A stretch of 64,000 bases of DNA, from positions 133,689,645 through 133,753,644 of the forward strand of contig NC_079147.1 of the NCBI RefSeq assembly GCF_945859685.1. Reading direction: 5' to 3'. Numbering within the stretch: the stretch's first letter is position 1; each line of letters starts with the position of its first letter. The notes beneath the pieces were generated by a model. That model searched no databases, was not told the origin of the DNA, and saw nothing but the letters and a program-made list of their open reading frames with translations. Below, piece by piece: positions 12,960 to 26,268 of this stretch. The position numbers and the translations under genes are program-made. Source of the stretch: Eupeodes corollae. Taxonomy: Eukaryota > Arthropoda > Insecta > Diptera > Syrphidae.

Positions 12960-15180
12960 ACTAATAGTACTTCAAAATGGAATCATGCTATAAAAACAAC
13001 TAACTTTCGTCATTGCAGCGGAGGAGAACTTTTTGGATACAGACAAAATATAACTGGAACAGACATAAGTTTTAAGAGAGCGGATGATTCCCATATTCTG
13101 GAAGTTCACGTTGACAATAACAGATTGTACATAATTCCAATTTATTTAAATTGCAGCCATTTGGAAGTTGACTAAAACAAATTATGTGACACTCTGCAGA
13201 ACATGGACTCAAATAATTTAATGCTTGTAGGAGATTTTACCGCTAGAATCGGATTTTCACAAAATAACTTATTCAGTGAAAACTCTGATCCTTAAATCTA
13301 AAGACACATTATGTGATAGCAAAGGATCTAAAATATTGGAACTTGCAGATGCATATGATTGTCATGTTTTGAATGGTAGCTGCGCAGGAGATCCCGTGGG
13401 AGAATATACATTCAAAAGAGTTACTGCATGCCCCGTCATTGACTATTGCTTTGTCACTGGCTTCTGGGGTAACATTATTAGCAACTTCAGAGTAGGAACT
13501 GAGACATTCTCAGATCACATGCCTCTTGAAATGACTTTTTCTTTTTCGGAGTTAGATAGCGTCTTAAATAAAAAACAACTGAAACTTATTCCTTAACTAA
13601 ACTGGAGATACAAATAAGATAGATTACCAAATTAACTTGGGACTAGAACTCGAACAACTTGCAAATTCTGGTATGCCTGTGAAAATAAGTTCTCTTACAG
13701 AAGTTGTTAAAAAAGCTTACCCAAAAGACAGACCACTTAGAAAACAACCAATTTGCAAATAAAAATGGTTTGCTATTGAGTGTTGAAAAGCTAGAGATCT
13801 ACCATTTAAGTTCTTAAACCTTCTACGGTTGCACAACGTTGATATTTAAAAAAAAAAACTATATACTGAAGCGAGCACAAATTTTAAACGAATATGCAAT
13901 AGTAAGAAAGCAGTTTTTGATCAATCGAATATGGAAATTATCAATAACACTCTTGGTTCCGTTCAATTCTGGAAACCTGTAAATGGAAACACAAATCTCA
14001 TTGCCGCAGGGTTGCAAGCATCAAGCCTAAAAGACAATTTTATCAGACTCTTAAATATCACAACGATGGGACCTCCGATGCAATACGCCAAACCACTTAT
14101 TTTGAACTAGTTTTTAGATGCACCTTTTTCAATTCCAAAAGTGAAACAAATAATAATGAACACAAAGAACAACAAGGCCCCTGGAGATGATCGTATACAA
14201 TCTGAGTTCTACAAGCATGCCACAAACGAGTTTATAATCTAACTTGAAAATGAGTTCAAAAAAAATAATCGAAAGTTGTTTAGTTCCCGAAGCTTTTGAG
14301 AAATCAATTATTTTTCAAATATATATAAAAGGCACTTTTGAAGATCCGTCGAACTATAGAGCAATATTATTATACCTGCGCTAAATTTTTTTCAGGACTT
14401 ATACACCCCAGGCTTTGTCAATGGGTAGAAAATATCAATATTCTATCAGAATTTCAGGACGGCTTCAGGAAAAAATACTCAACCATCGACCAAATATTTA
14501 CCTTTATAATCATTGCCGATTATTTAAAAAAAAAAGGAAAGAAATTATATGCTTTCTTTGTCGACTTTCGAGCAAGCTTTGTAGGAAAGCAACTTAGCAA
14601 ACGTTTGGGACGGTGATACCATATCCGATGAATTTGCAACATCAGCGGGTCTCAAACAAGGTTGTATATTGAATGCACTTCTATTTACCATGTACATAAA
14701 CGACATTACAGATGAAACAAAAGGGAAGAATTCTCAAATTGCCACGAAACTCTTTCAACTATACAGCATAAGAGTCTAAAAACAGGAACTCCTCCTAGAT
14801 CATCGATATTCAGGAACTACTACAGTCGTTTAAATTTTAATTTACAGAATAGATCGTATCTGATAAATAACAACACAATCGAATAACCTTAATTATATGC
14901 CACATCGACCCGATCTGCCTAGCCTTTGTAATATGAAAGCACGGAAAGATACCTTTCACTTTATTGCGGGGTGTCCAGTCCTAAAAGAATTCCGGATTAT
15001 CCACTTCAATAAAAGAAACCTCGATGAAACTGAATTATTCAGGTTATTAAATGGAGAAGAAGACTGGGACTCGCTTATAATTATTCTATTGCTGCTCTTA
15101 AATATAGAAAACTTATAATCGAGGAAGATTTTTAAAACAAAAAAACAATTAAGAAAAATATTTATCAATGTAAGTTACTA
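12960..15180 (+). mobile_element. Degraded non-LTR retrotransposon (endonuclease plus RT)
   Basis: A decayed LINE ORF2 read in several frames. 13276-13596 is the C-terminal part of an APE-type endonuclease: KILELADAYDCHVLNGSC, VIDYCFVTGFW and TFSDHMPLEM, the last holding the SDH catalytic motif. The reverse transcriptase follows: TKNNKAPGDDRIQSEFYK near 14161, ILSEFQDGFRKKYSTIDQIF near 14436, AFFVDFRASF near 14551 (motif A) and TSAGLKQGCILNALLFTMYI near 14640 (motif B). The YADD motif C is lost. 14897-15118 is a C-terminal zinc-knuckle-like end with CNMKARKDTFHFIAGCPVL. There are many stops and frameshifts. The endonuclease resembles that of the 20.2-21.1 kb fragment, possibly the same family. 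The clade cannot be fixed by eye. Confidence 0.82.
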
Positions 15181-16145
15181 CTTTTATATTGTTAAATAAA
15201 ATGTATTTTATTTACTGAAAAATAAGTTATAACATTGAATTCTAAAAGCAAAAATTATATAAAATTTCATGTCCTCACATATTTGCTACTGTTTGTAATC
15301 GAAAAATTCCCGAATTCTAGGATCAAAAAGCGCGTATTGTTCCATTTTTAGTCATATATGGGGTTGTTTTTGCTTATCAAATGTCAAAAGACGACAGATT
15401 AAAGTGACAGCTGTCCTAATAGCAAGCTATTCAAAATAAAATTTCTAAACATACATACCTACCTATTTTAAATGTGCATAAATCTTTAACGTGATTTGTA
15501 TGCTAGTGAATTTCTAAAACTATAAGCATAGATAATAAATGTATCTAATAAATTTATTATCTGTGCTATGATCACAAATAATCATAATATGATCATTTCT
15601 TTTATAATCCAATATAAGTGTGCACCTTAATGTAGGCTACACTTTTGTAAATGGCAAAACCAAATTTCTGCTATTTGCATTTTCGTGAATTTCTGAAGCT
15701 AACTTAAATAAGCACCTTAATGTAGGCATGATTATTCAAAAAACAAATTTCGTTGAAGATAGTTTTAGCACACATGTTTGCCTTTATTTTGTCAATTGTT
15801 TGAGAGTTGCTTTCGCTATTTATTAGCATTAACAGATGACTGTCGTCACAAAGTAGTTCCCTGCTGCTACTTCAACGCCTTCTAACTGTGCTTCACTCCT
15901 AGTGATATCTTTTTTGTTCATGACATCGATTAAAATTCGGATAGATCCCACACCTTCCTGCACAAATTATTGTAAGAGGCCACTTAAAGTTCCATTCCCA
16001 AAAAAAAAAACGGAAAGCCTAGTCCGGGTAGAAAAAGACACGGTTAAAAATAAGATAAGAAATTTACACGAAACAGTAGTAATCATAGGTTCGGTTGTTT
16101 TAAATACAAAAATCAGTTATATTTCACAATAATATAGATGGTAAA
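15181..16145. other. No gene seen; short hairpin
   Basis: AT-rich sequence. A strong inverted repeat, AGCATAGATAATAAA with TTTATTATCTGTGCT, lies at about 15524-15570, and GCACCTTAATGTAGGC occurs twice (about 15622 and 15711). No coding signal. Confidence 0.45.
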
Positions 16146-16352
16146 GTGGAACAAGATGTAACAAATACATCCTCTTCGAGTAGCTGTGTTATATGTGGAG
16201 CAAAACCATACGAAATGAATAACTTTCCTACAATATGGGCAAGGTCATCCAATAAACAAGCTCTACATTTAGAATTGTTTCCTTTGTATGCACGCATTCG
16301 TTTCATGGAGATTCTCATAGATTTGGAATTTTGTTCCACGGAACCTAAATAA
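16146..16352 (+). pseudogene. Short protein-like fragment with CxxC motif, unidentified
   Basis: The open frame reads SSCVICGAKPYEMNN, then LHLELFPLYARIRFMEILID. The CxxC and the PLxARIRFMEFL-like string resemble a domain I recall from arthropod transposon-associated proteins, but I cannot name the family. The frame has no visible promoter or splice context. The minus-strand frame over the same bases is a shadow. Confidence 0.3.
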
Positions 16353-16594
16353 TAACAACAGTAGCGTTGTCTATAGGTTCTCTATCAAAAGAAGTTTAGG
16401 AGAGCCGAAAGAAGGACTACAGATACTATAGCACCACAAACGGGATTTGGTTACCAATGAGAACATAATTCATAAAATGGTTTTATTTTCTAATGCTTGC
16501 ATCATAAGCCTGAGACCCGAAACACAAACAAATGATTCGATACCATTAAGTAAAGATTATTTGAGTCCTAGATTTTGATCACTGCCTATGCTAT

Positions 16595-16795
16595 CTTGCG
16601 AGGAATTGATAAATTCTCCAAGAGTAATTTTTGTCATGAAAAGTGCTTTCTCAAATTAGCAGTTCGGATTCGGCTTAAAACTTTAGGTCCCCCCGTCTCT
16701 GCCAACAGTATTCGCACACAGGAATGGTTAAGAGTTGTAAGTCACTAGGCGCCTAGTTCTGAACGCATTGTTGCACCACCTAATTTATTTACATA
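16595..16795 (+). repeat. SINE body, 5'-truncated
   Basis: The stretch CTTGCGAGGAATTGATAAAT through GTAAGTCACTAGGCGCC to TTGCACCACCTAATTTATTT matches, with substitutions, the body and tail of the minus-strand SINE at 42608-42856. The tRNA-like head is missing here, as expected for a 5'-truncated retrocopy. Confidence 0.7.
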
Positions 16796-17283
16796 TTTAC
16801 ATTTAATAAAAACAGACAACAAATTAACAATTGCAAACAAGTAACGACTATTAAATGTTCGTTATTCGTAGAAATGTTTACCTAAATTGTTGTAATAAAA
16901 TTGTCTTAATTTTTGAAACCAAAATGAACAGACATAATTTATTTTATATTGTTGTTTTTTTTTAAGCAAAAATAATTAACCTGTTTGTTAGGGCCAGTTA
17001 TAGCTATTATCAGTTTTTATCATTAAAACCAATAATTTAAATTGTTTGATAGGTCTTTTATACTTTTTTGGTTAGGTTACAGAATTGTGTCAAATTAAAA
17101 CACAAATCAGTAGAACGATTTGTTTCACTTTTGGGCACACAATTTTCAGCTGTTCATAAAAAAGAACTTCCGATAAATAGAAAAACACAGTTTTAACGAA
17201 AAAATAACAAAGCAACTAGACTATTTTTCATAGACACACCATATGTGGTGTGTCTTCGCCTTACAATCTACTGCTTTTACCCC

Positions 17284-17289
17284 TTTATT
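17284..17289 (-). terminator. Poly(A) signal of esterase B
   Basis: AATAAA on the minus strand about 75 bases past the esterase B stop codon, a suitable distance for 3' end formation. Confidence 0.5.
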
Positions 17290-17362
17290 ATTATTAAAAT
17301 CAAATGTATCATACATATTTAAAATTAAATGTTTGTTTTCTGTTAGTTTCAAATTTGTAATA

Positions 17363-19250
17363 TCAATACAATAACTGCCTAGGATACATACTGTCCCAGA
17401 GCTTAAGTTTTTCGCTCTCAGGTAAATCAATCATTTCCAAATGATCAGATATATTCAAACACTGGAAGACCGTTCTATTTTTGTCAATTTGATTCCATTT
17501 TATATCACTTTTGACCGGAATATTAGGATCTCCCGTCGCAGCAAATTTTGTCCACAAAGATATCATTGTTCTTATCGTCTTATATTCTCTACTTCCATGG
17601 TCAAGCTTCTTCCCTATGAAATTATAGAAGAGGTACAACAACTCATCACCGTGGCAAGTTCCTTGTATTTTTCGACCGCAAACGAAATTTCGTATGTGAT
17701 TGTAATGTTTGGAATCAAAATCAAATCGGTAAACGTAAGTTGGTGCAGTAGCGTATTCAGACCGTGAAAGAATAGTTCTATGAATACTATGCCAAACAAA
17801 TTTATACGTAAACATCTGGAATACGGAAATTGAAATTTAGTTAACTTTCTTTCTTTTCTTTAGGAAAAATACTTACATCGCAAATTGGAAGAAGATTCTG
17901 TGAGCTCGGTTCTGCATCGCCAAAATATGTTTTTTTAATCTTTAGTCCAAATTGTTTTCGTTCTTCTGGTGTTAAAGAGAGCTCTAAGGGGACAACTTTT
18001 TCACAATCACCTAATTCTTCCACCAAATACGGAAACTTGCGACATTCTACTCGAAAGAAAAAATAAATGAAAATTAAAGTGTTAGACGAATTTGTAAACA
18101 AGGTATTTACCCGCATACATAATCAGTCCTTCAAAAGAATTTCCTCCAATAATCAAAGGAATGGCATTACTCCACGATTCACGCATCATTTCAACAGGAC
18201 TTTTGGAAATGACGCATTCTTCGCTCACATAGGGTTCAATTATTGGCCCAAAACAATATGAATCCCTATTGTGTTCTTCTTTTTTGGTTATCAAATTCTT
18301 AGAATGTTTGTACAAAACGCTCGATTTAAGTTTGGTCAAGAACTCACATACTTGTTTGTCTTTATTTTCACCCGTGTATCCTGCTAATTTAGCAAGTTTA
18401 TAGCTCCAATTTTCAGGTGGAGCAAGAGCCCAGGGTGCCACAGCACTTCCGGACATAATAATTGCTCTATGGAAAAGTCCTTTAGTCTGTTCTGTTAGCA
18501 TCATAATATGGGTGGAACTTGCACCAGAACTTAAACCGAAAACCGTTATGTTGGATGGATCACCTCCAAAGGAACTGCAATTATTCTTAACCCATTTCAG
18601 AGCCATGATTTGATCCTTCAAGCCTGCATTGCCAGGAATTCCAACGTCTGGATCCGAAAATGACATAAAACCTAAAACAATTGACAGTATGTATCGATGT
18701 TTTTCACACATTTTATTAACCAGTGCTCCAACCCAATGGTCCTAAGCGATAGTTGATTGTAACAAGCATCACATCTTCTTGCATCATATAATCTGGACTG
18801 TAGACATCTCGTGAAGCCTCTCCATACTGGTATCCTCCACCGAAAATCCAAACAAGGACTGGCAACGGATTTGAAGGATTTAGCTAAGGATATAGAATAT
18901 AAATACATTTAATACAGATACCAAATAATGAACTCACGTTTTTCGTGAACACATTTAAATAAAGACAATCTTCACTCCCATAAACCGATCCTAATATAAA
19001 GTTGATTTGAGTTGGTTTTGATCCTATTCTTGTGCATTTCTTTACACCTGTCCATGGATCTGGCTCTCTAGGAGCACGAAATCGAAGATCTCCAAGTGGC
19101 GGTTTTGCATATGGAATTCCATCAAAACTGTAATACTCTTCACCATAAATTGACAACCATTTTACACCGCTTACTCTGCCATATATAGTTGAAGTTTCAA
19201 CTATTTCATTTGTGCGTTGTCTTGTCTGTTGAATTTTGAATTTTCCATAT
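17363..19250 (-). CDS. Esterase B, alpha-esterase-type carboxylesterase, 5' exon not found
   Basis: Paralogue of esterase A. Exons on the minus strand: 19250-18938 (313 bp), 18883-18733 (151), 18671-18111 (561), 18046-17877 (170), 17815-17363 (453, ending TGA). All introns are GT-AG, and 549 codons are open after the missing first exon. By analogy with A that exon should be near 47 bp and end in phase 2. It may lie beyond the mariner insertion at 19.5-20.1 kb. If it supplies 16 residues, Ser218, Trp251 and Glu351 fall on alphaE7 numbers. The nucleophile elbow is unusual: FGLSSGA, so Leu replaces Glu217 and Ser replaces Ala219, an oxyanion-hole residue. The oxyanion loop IFGGGY keeps Gly137. 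The His motif is CHGDELLYLF. GxSxG and the whole triad remain, so it is probably active, perhaps with altered kinetics. Confidence 0.9.
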
Positions 19251-19489
19251 CTATTAATTGAAGTAAATAAGGCAAAAACTAATTTTTTAATTTTGTTTAA
19301 ATATTTTAATTTTTTTATAATTTATGTCATTCATTGTATATGTAAGTAATATTAATTCATGTTAATTTTTATATGATCTTGCATATGATTATTGACATGA
19401 TTAACAAGTCTAACAAACTGTTTAATATAATAAAAAATGACATAGAAATCTGACAATTTGTTTTGGTGACATCTGTTAAATCTATGGTT

Positions 19490-20130
19490 TATTATTCAGT
19501 TGCTTAAGCCAAATCGTAACGAAAGTTACACGATTGAACAGCACAAGACGTGTACAGCAGAACCCGAGGCAGTCTATTCCTCGCAGTGCACAAGAATTCT
19601 GCCTTTCGCAGATTTCAACTTGGTGAATTTTGAGTCAAAACATGGGCCTACACCAGTACAAGATTCAACTGATCCAGAAGCTCAAAGTTCATGAACATAG
19701 ACAACGTGTTAGTGAGGCTGTCACCGTCAACAGCGAGTGCTACATAACGATGATATCTAATTTCTCATGGGCAAAATTGAACCATATGGACCTAGACAGC
19801 ATTTGGTACCAGCAGGATGGCGGGCGCTACGTGCCACACAGAAAACACCACGATTGACATTTTGCAAGAACGATTTGAGAGTAAGATTATCTCTCGCATG
19901 GGTGATTTGAATTGGCCAACAAAATCATGCGATTTGACCCCACTGGGACTCTTTCCAGTGGGATTTCTTGAAATCGCAGGCCTATGCAAATAAACCACAA
20001 TCGAGAGATACCCTAAAGTTGAACACAACAGAGGCCAGTAGGATCTATACGGAAGAGTTATAGAAAATTAGACTACTCGGATCTGTGTCACCATAAGAAG
20101 CCGAGTCGGGTATTTCAATGCGCCTTTCGA
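19490..20130 (+). mobile_element. Tc1/mariner transposase remnant, internally deleted
   Basis: Pieces of the same transposase family as at 10.85 kb: GLHQYKIQLIQKLKVHEHRQ near 19650, SEAVTVNSECYITMISNF near 19713, LNHMDLDSIWYQQDG near 19780 (catalytic D in QQDG) and DLNWPTKSCDLTPLG near 19905. The segment between KLKVHEHRQR and VNSECY is deleted relative to family members, and the frame shifts after QQDG. It is non-functional. Confidence 0.8.
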
Positions 20131-20149
20131 ACAAAAAAATAATTTTGTT

Positions 20150-21130
20150 AATACTTTAAACAAAGCTTGTTTTATTCCATTTCAAAATCTACCCATTCCT
20201 ATTGAAAACACTTTTTTACTTGTGAAAAATCGAGGTCAACATTCGCCAAAGAATCACCAAATCCAGTGGTTGAAGATAGAAAATCTCTTTTCCCTAAACT
20301 ACTTGAAATCAAAAAAGAAGGAAAAAGAGTATAGGTACTTCAAATTAGATGAAACTAACAAATAAAAATATAGTTACAAGAAAGACGAAAATCACAATAG
20401 TTAGATCAAATGACATTATCAACAAAATTTTAACTAATCGGTAGAAAAAGAAACACGATATTCAAAACAACGCAGTTCCAACTATAATGAAACAAACAAC
20501 AACAAATATCAATTTACATATACCAGCATTCGACTTTACAAGACAAAATACTTCCGAAGCCTACCGATTACATTGGAAAGAGTATATCAAAATCCGCCCT
20601 ACGAAAATAAGCAAACAGAGAACATTACAATTAAAAATCGACAAAATACACTAAGAATTTTTGCGTCCTTTTAATATCAGGACACTTTCTTCAGACGAAA
20701 AACAGGAAGAATTAAGATCAGAATTGAAAAACTTATATTGCGATATAATAGGACTAGCCGAACTAAGACTGCTTGGACAAAGACTAATTAACAACGACAA
20801 CGATATCCTCTGCTAATAAGGTGAAACTAAAGGACTCTATGGAGTAGGATTTCTGATCAAAAAAGAATTAAAAGACAGGATAATTAACATCCGAAATCAA
20901 AATCGGGAAATCATTTTTCAAAAATAATCATAGCAGTAAATGGACGTGGATCTCATCGAATGGAAAGAGTAAAAAACAAAATAAAGAAAGAAGAAGAAAT
21001 CAAAAAATCTATTTTAACTCTTAAATAGTTCTTTATCAAATAATAATTGCCTATGACGAAAATATAAAGCCAAAGATCAGCTTTTACAACAGTCCAACAA
21101 TGACCATCGAAATAAACTTGACAATCTAGA
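20150..21130 (+). mobile_element. Non-LTR retrotransposon endonuclease fragment
   Basis: 20703-20930 reads EELRSELKNLYCDIIGLAEL, then GETKGLYGVGFLIKKELK, typical of the N-terminal APE-type endonuclease of insect LINEs (the E of the GLAEL region is the catalytic Glu). Stops interrupt it. Upstream sequence is AT-rich with no clear frame. It may be the 5' part of the family whose 3' part lies at 13-15.2 kb. Confidence 0.65.
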
Positions 21131-21479
21131 AAACATTATAGTGGTTTATACCACCACCCCTGCCATTGGATTTCATGTTTCTAAAGCTTTTAGAAGTGTC
21201 AATTTTTACTCAAACCTTTCTTAAAAAGTTAATTAATATATACCAATATAAGAGCTGATTTTTAGTGAAATTTCAAGGTTTTACGACGACGGGAAGTGAT
21301 TCAATATTTTGATGATGAACTGTAAGGAAGTCAGTTCAGGTTTTTTCTATTTTTTAAGTATTGTTGTATCTCAAAAAATATTTGAGTTGTCATCAACTAA
21401 AGCTTAGTAACTATTTATTTATTCAGCTTCATAGAAGCTGTAACTTAACTTAACAATTTTTTTTAAGTTCTAGTTATCA

Positions 21480-22935
21480 GTTTTCAACATTAATGCACAA
21501 GAATAAACAATTTTAATTTTATTAGATTTAAAAAAGGGACGAGGATTACGGACTCAAAAATTGAAAAGTAAAGGGTATCTTTCAGATTGAATTTGGAAAT
21601 GTTAAAGTCGAAGAATAGCATAGCAGCATTGCAGTGACGAAGAATTCTGGACATTTGTTCAAAGTGCCCGTAATTAGTGCGGTGACAACGGATATAGAAA
21701 AGGGAGACAGGTCGCGGATTCCGAGGGTTAGTGTTAAAATGAATTTCACTCAGGAGTGCTGGGGAACCTATATTGCCCATTAACAATTGGTGAGGAAATA
21801 ATATATGAGGGTTCCAAACCTATCAGTTTTAATCGATCGGCATAAGAAGGCAAGTAGCGATGTATCATCCCAGTAGAGGAAAAGTTAGGCAAATCGAATG
21901 AAACTTTGAGCATTTTCAATTCTAATGTCCGATTTCATAACCAAGCACTAAAAGCACTTTTATCTGAAAGCTTTTTAAATTTTACAAGGCCTTTAAGTTT
22001 TTTCAGTTTCACCAAGCATAAAATGGGAAATTTCAGGGATATTTTTGTTAAAATAGAGTTCTCTTCACAACCCTGTAAAAATAAAACCCCTTTTTTCTTT
22101 CTATTATGCGAATTGTGTGGAAAAAAAGAAAAAACATTATATGTTGAAATGATACGAATCGCTTTGGAAAGTGGGAAAGTCATTTTTAAGGCAATATCAT
22201 CATAGTCTGAAAAGGGTTTCTTGTGACCGCGGAATACTCTTGAACGTCGAAAAACTATAATGTTGTTCTTCTTCGTCAGATGAAGATGACCAATCTAATT
22301 AAAAATTAAAATCATAAAAATGATATTATCAATAGTAATGTAATGCTAAATTTGTTTACATATTCATTCGGTATCTCCAAATATTGAGAATTCAAATTTT
22401 ACAAAACAAAAAATCAGCTGTCAAACTGTCACATTAATTTTTTAATGACACTTTTAAAATTTAATAAACTAAAAATGGGCATTTAGTTTTAAAAGGTGTT
22501 TAAAAGCTCTTTTACGTTAAAAACGGTCTATAATTGATGATTTCAGATTTATTGCCTTGTTTATGAATCGCAAATATAAATGAATCTTTCCATATAAGAG
22601 GAAACACACCTCGAGAAAGAGAAAGTTTAAGAGTTCAGTTAGAGGCCTTGACAGAGAAAGCACACATTTTCTTAGAACAATTGATGGGACGCCATTAGGA
22701 CCAGGGCTACAGTTTTTGAGGCTTACGACTTTGGCAAGTACCATTTCTTCAGTTATTGTAAAAGATCAAAGAGAGGTTTGATTGCGACCATCTAAATAAC
22801 TAAAGTAGAGAGGAGCACGATCATGAAGATGTTCAGTATAGGATTCGCTAATGTATTTAGTAAATAGGTTTGTTATAGTTTTTGGATCTGAGGAGATTAT
22901 GTTGTAGAAACTCATCAGATTTTCGTTTGACATTT
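21480..22935 (-). mobile_element. Non-LTR retrotransposon RT fragment (CR1/Jockey-like)
   Basis: Minus-strand pieces of one ORF2. 22935-22750 holds the linker SNENLMSFYNIISSDPKTIT. 22744-22517 begins the RT with KNCSPGPNGVPSIVLRKC and LSRPLTELLNF. 21786-21500 is the extreme C-terminus with NTNPRNPRPVSLFYIRCHRT, then FEQMSRILRHCNA. RT motifs A to E are absent, so about 1.5 kb of ORF2 was deleted between the two parts. The gene is dead. Its 3' UTR should end near 21.4 kb. Confidence 0.75.
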
Positions 22936-23527
22936 TTATAAACTTGAAAAATGTAATTCCACCATCAAAATAAAAAAGTATTGAAAATTTACATTTCTTG
23001 ACTCAATTGGTTCTGGAATTAGATGGTGTTCGAAAATGGGACGAGTTTGTTTAGACTGTAAAAGGAGAATAGCACCTGAAGAGTAAGAAGGATGAAGTAT
23101 ATGGATCAATGTTTTCTGGCGTTCGTTGCCATTTTTTATTTTAAAAAATAGTTGTTTTTTTTCAAGAAAGTGTTTGCCTGACATTTTCTTGATACTTTGT
23201 AATAATAGGTTTATTTTAAGCGAGTCTATTTCATTTCGATTGACGATTTGCGATTTGAACGACCTGTTTTTTTTATTTATTTAACTTTAAGCAACTTCGT
23301 TTATTTTTGAATATTTCAATACACAACTTAAAATTATTGCAAGCTTTTCATTTTTAACTTTAAAGGGTTTCAATTATGAGTTTTCCAGGTTATGCGCACT
23401 CTCTAATTCTCCTTTTTAATATTTTCATATTAAGTTTTCTGTTTTTTTTTTAGGTACTTAAACCTTTTACTCAAAAACACAAAAATTGTAAGGGATTGAG
23501 CACAAATAAGAAACAGTAAATATTTAT

Positions 23528-24440
23528 CTTCCCAGAGCAAGTAATTGTAATCGGTCCGATTTGTCGAAGTGAAAATTTTGAAATTTCTCGACGTTTCAAG
23601 GTCAATGGAGTCTAATTAAAAGAAGAAAATTGTCTGTGTGTGCGTCCGTACGTTCGGAAGTTTTTTTTCGTCATCTTTATTTCTAGTACCAGTCGAGATA
23701 TCGACTCCAAATAAATTAAGTTATACACATAATAACGCAGAAAGATGCAGGAAGGACTCACAACAAAATTGAGTTGGTGTTTTTTGTTTCCATTGCAAAT
23801 TTTGGCCAACAAAAAAAATCCCACGAACCAGTAAAGTTGGCGACTTGAAAATTTTGAATTATATATCGTTACGTGATACCAAACTAATATAATTTTGAAA
23901 AAAAAGTCAACTTTTTATAAATCATAAGCAACGAAGAATAACGTTTTTTACATCTGGTACAATTGTAAGCAAAATTGAATTGACAGTTTACTACAAAAAA
24001 TAGAAACCTACAAAAATCATTACCTACTAAAAGTTTGTAAAAATTGATTTTCGACATAGATAACTTTTCAAATATAAAAAAATATTCGCTTCAAACTAAT
24101 TGGATCTAATTAAAAACGCTTTAAACTACTTTGTATTATTTTTATTAAAATTGAACGGTCATATTTTTTTTTATAAAAACACAAATCTAAATCTAGAAAT
24201 TCTACTAAAATTGTTTTTCGACTAAAAATCTCGTTAACAAAAACAGATTTTGAAAGAAACTGTTTCATGATATGCAAAATATTGTAGGTAATTTAATATT
24301 TTTTATTGAAAAAATCAACTGACAGCTTTTTTAATAAACATTGAAAAACTCCAAAAAAACTAAAAAATCATAATAAATAACTTTCGACTCAAGTATTAGG
24401 AGTTTATCAGTGTAATCCACATCATATCCTCTTTTATTTT
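23528..24440 (+). repeat. Dispersed repeat family 1, long copy
   Basis: It begins GTAATTGTAATCGGTCCGAT (23541 on) and continues TTTCTCGACGTTTCAAGGTC, then TGTCTGTGTGTGCGTCCGTA. After that comes an AT-rich body in which a degenerate unit (TTGATTTTCGAC ... CTTCAAACTAATT) recurs. No coding frame. Confidence 0.75.
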
Positions 24441-26120
24441 AATACGATCAACTCACTTAACATAGTTCTTATACTTAATACATAAATCGAGTTTAAGTTG
24501 ATTGTTACAAGTAATAATTAAAATGAGATTTATTAGCTTTAGAAAGAAACATCTGTGAGTCAAGTAGAGGCTAGGCTACTGAGAAAGCCTTTAGTGAAAA
24601 CAAAAACTATTGGAGTAATAATTTTTAAAAAATCCTTTTTTGATTTTATAGCATGGTTCAATGTCTTTTTATGAAGTAATATACATATACATATGTTGTG
24701 ACACAACACAAGCGTATTAATTTCTGGATAATAATATGAAACATTTCCATTAATCGTGTCATGAAACACGCCTTGGGTCACGTCACACGTGTTGTACGTG
24801 CTTCAATGATCTGAACCTCAAATAAATAAAGAAAAATGACTGCTTAGAATGTTGTATTGGATTATGAATTAAGAATCAGGATTTATTTCTTATCATCATC
24901 CTAAAACCTACATTAAAAATTGGGCTACATGAATATAAAACAAAAAAACATGTAAGAGACACGTTCTTGGTTAGTTTTGGAATAATCCCATAGTCCGATT
25001 AATTCAAATATGCGCTGGCATTCCTTTTAAAATTGAAGAATGATTTGGAGATTATTGTGTTGTATCTTAGTCACCCTTATGCAAATGTCTATGATATGAT
25101 ATGGACTATGTATGTATGTGTAATGTTTAAAACTTTTAAATTGAAAAGTGCCTGCAAATGTGGCAGAGGTGCATCTTATTTACTATTATCGGGCTTTCAA
25201 ACCAATTAACTAGTTATTATCTTTCATGTGATTAGGAAACTTTCTTTTTCAGTGACCAATACAATATCTAAAAATATGCCTACTTTTATGTTTTTGTTTT
25301 CAGTTTGTGCAGTGGTATCGTATTAGTTAAGCTAAAAATAAGTTAGTTGTATATTATAGGTGCAACTATATATTCGTTAAGCTATGAATCCTAGTTTTTC
25401 TAACGTCACTCAATAAAAATGAAAACAACATCAATATTAATATCAACTAAAATTAAAACCAATTTTTTCAATTTGAGTGTATAGTTTTAATTAAATAAAT
25501 GCATATCTACAAAAAGTTATTATAAACCAGTCAATATTTAATTAGGAAATTGATTGCTACTAATAAAAAAATTATATAATATAATTATTGTTTTATTAAA
25601 GTGCATGTTCTGCATGTTTTGCAAGTTGTACCAGCTTTTGTTCATTGCCATTTTGCAAAATGTTTTTCCTCGTAAACTTAGTGGTATTTCTGTCTTCACC
25701 CTCTTCAATAAATTCAATTTTTTAAAAGGAAGAGATGAAACACTTGAACAACTCATGTTTTTTCACAATCTCAATCATCTTAAACGTTTGGCTTGTTAAA
25801 ATAAAATTTGTTTAAAGGTTCTTCCAAATAATGATTAAAATTGATTATTCTAAAGGGAAAACAGAAATACATTATATCTTTCAGAAGAGAACAATTTAAA
25901 TAATCGAACTTTTGATACATTACAAAATAAGACCTATTAGTCGGAATTACCAACTGTTGACTGCACCATTCCATCTACTGCTATCATAGGAATAATTGTG
26001 CAGATGCCTTATGGATTTAGCTAATTGCTATAAGGTAAAGTAGCCATTCCGAAATTTTAATTTTAACAAATCGTTTAAAATAAGGTAAATCATCTCTTAA
26101 GCTTAGTAAATTGCTAAAAA
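24441..26120. other. No gene seen
   Basis: AT-rich sequence. Open frames of up to 81 aa at 25538-25974 overlap on both strands and have no recognisable motifs. Confidence 0.5.
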
Positions 26121-26268
26121 TGGATCATACGTTCGCTGCCACCATACAAAACTTTTTTGGTCACCCAGGTGTTTTATTGCACAAAAGTGTTTGTTTAGTG
26201 TTTATAAATAGTTCAGTGTTTTTTGTTTTGTGTTTTGTCAATTTTTGAGGGTTTTACGGGCGTGAATA

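Noticed and set aside
17441..17767. 108-codon plus-strand frame over esterase B
   Set aside because: Antisense to the last exon of esterase B; composition follows from the sense codons.
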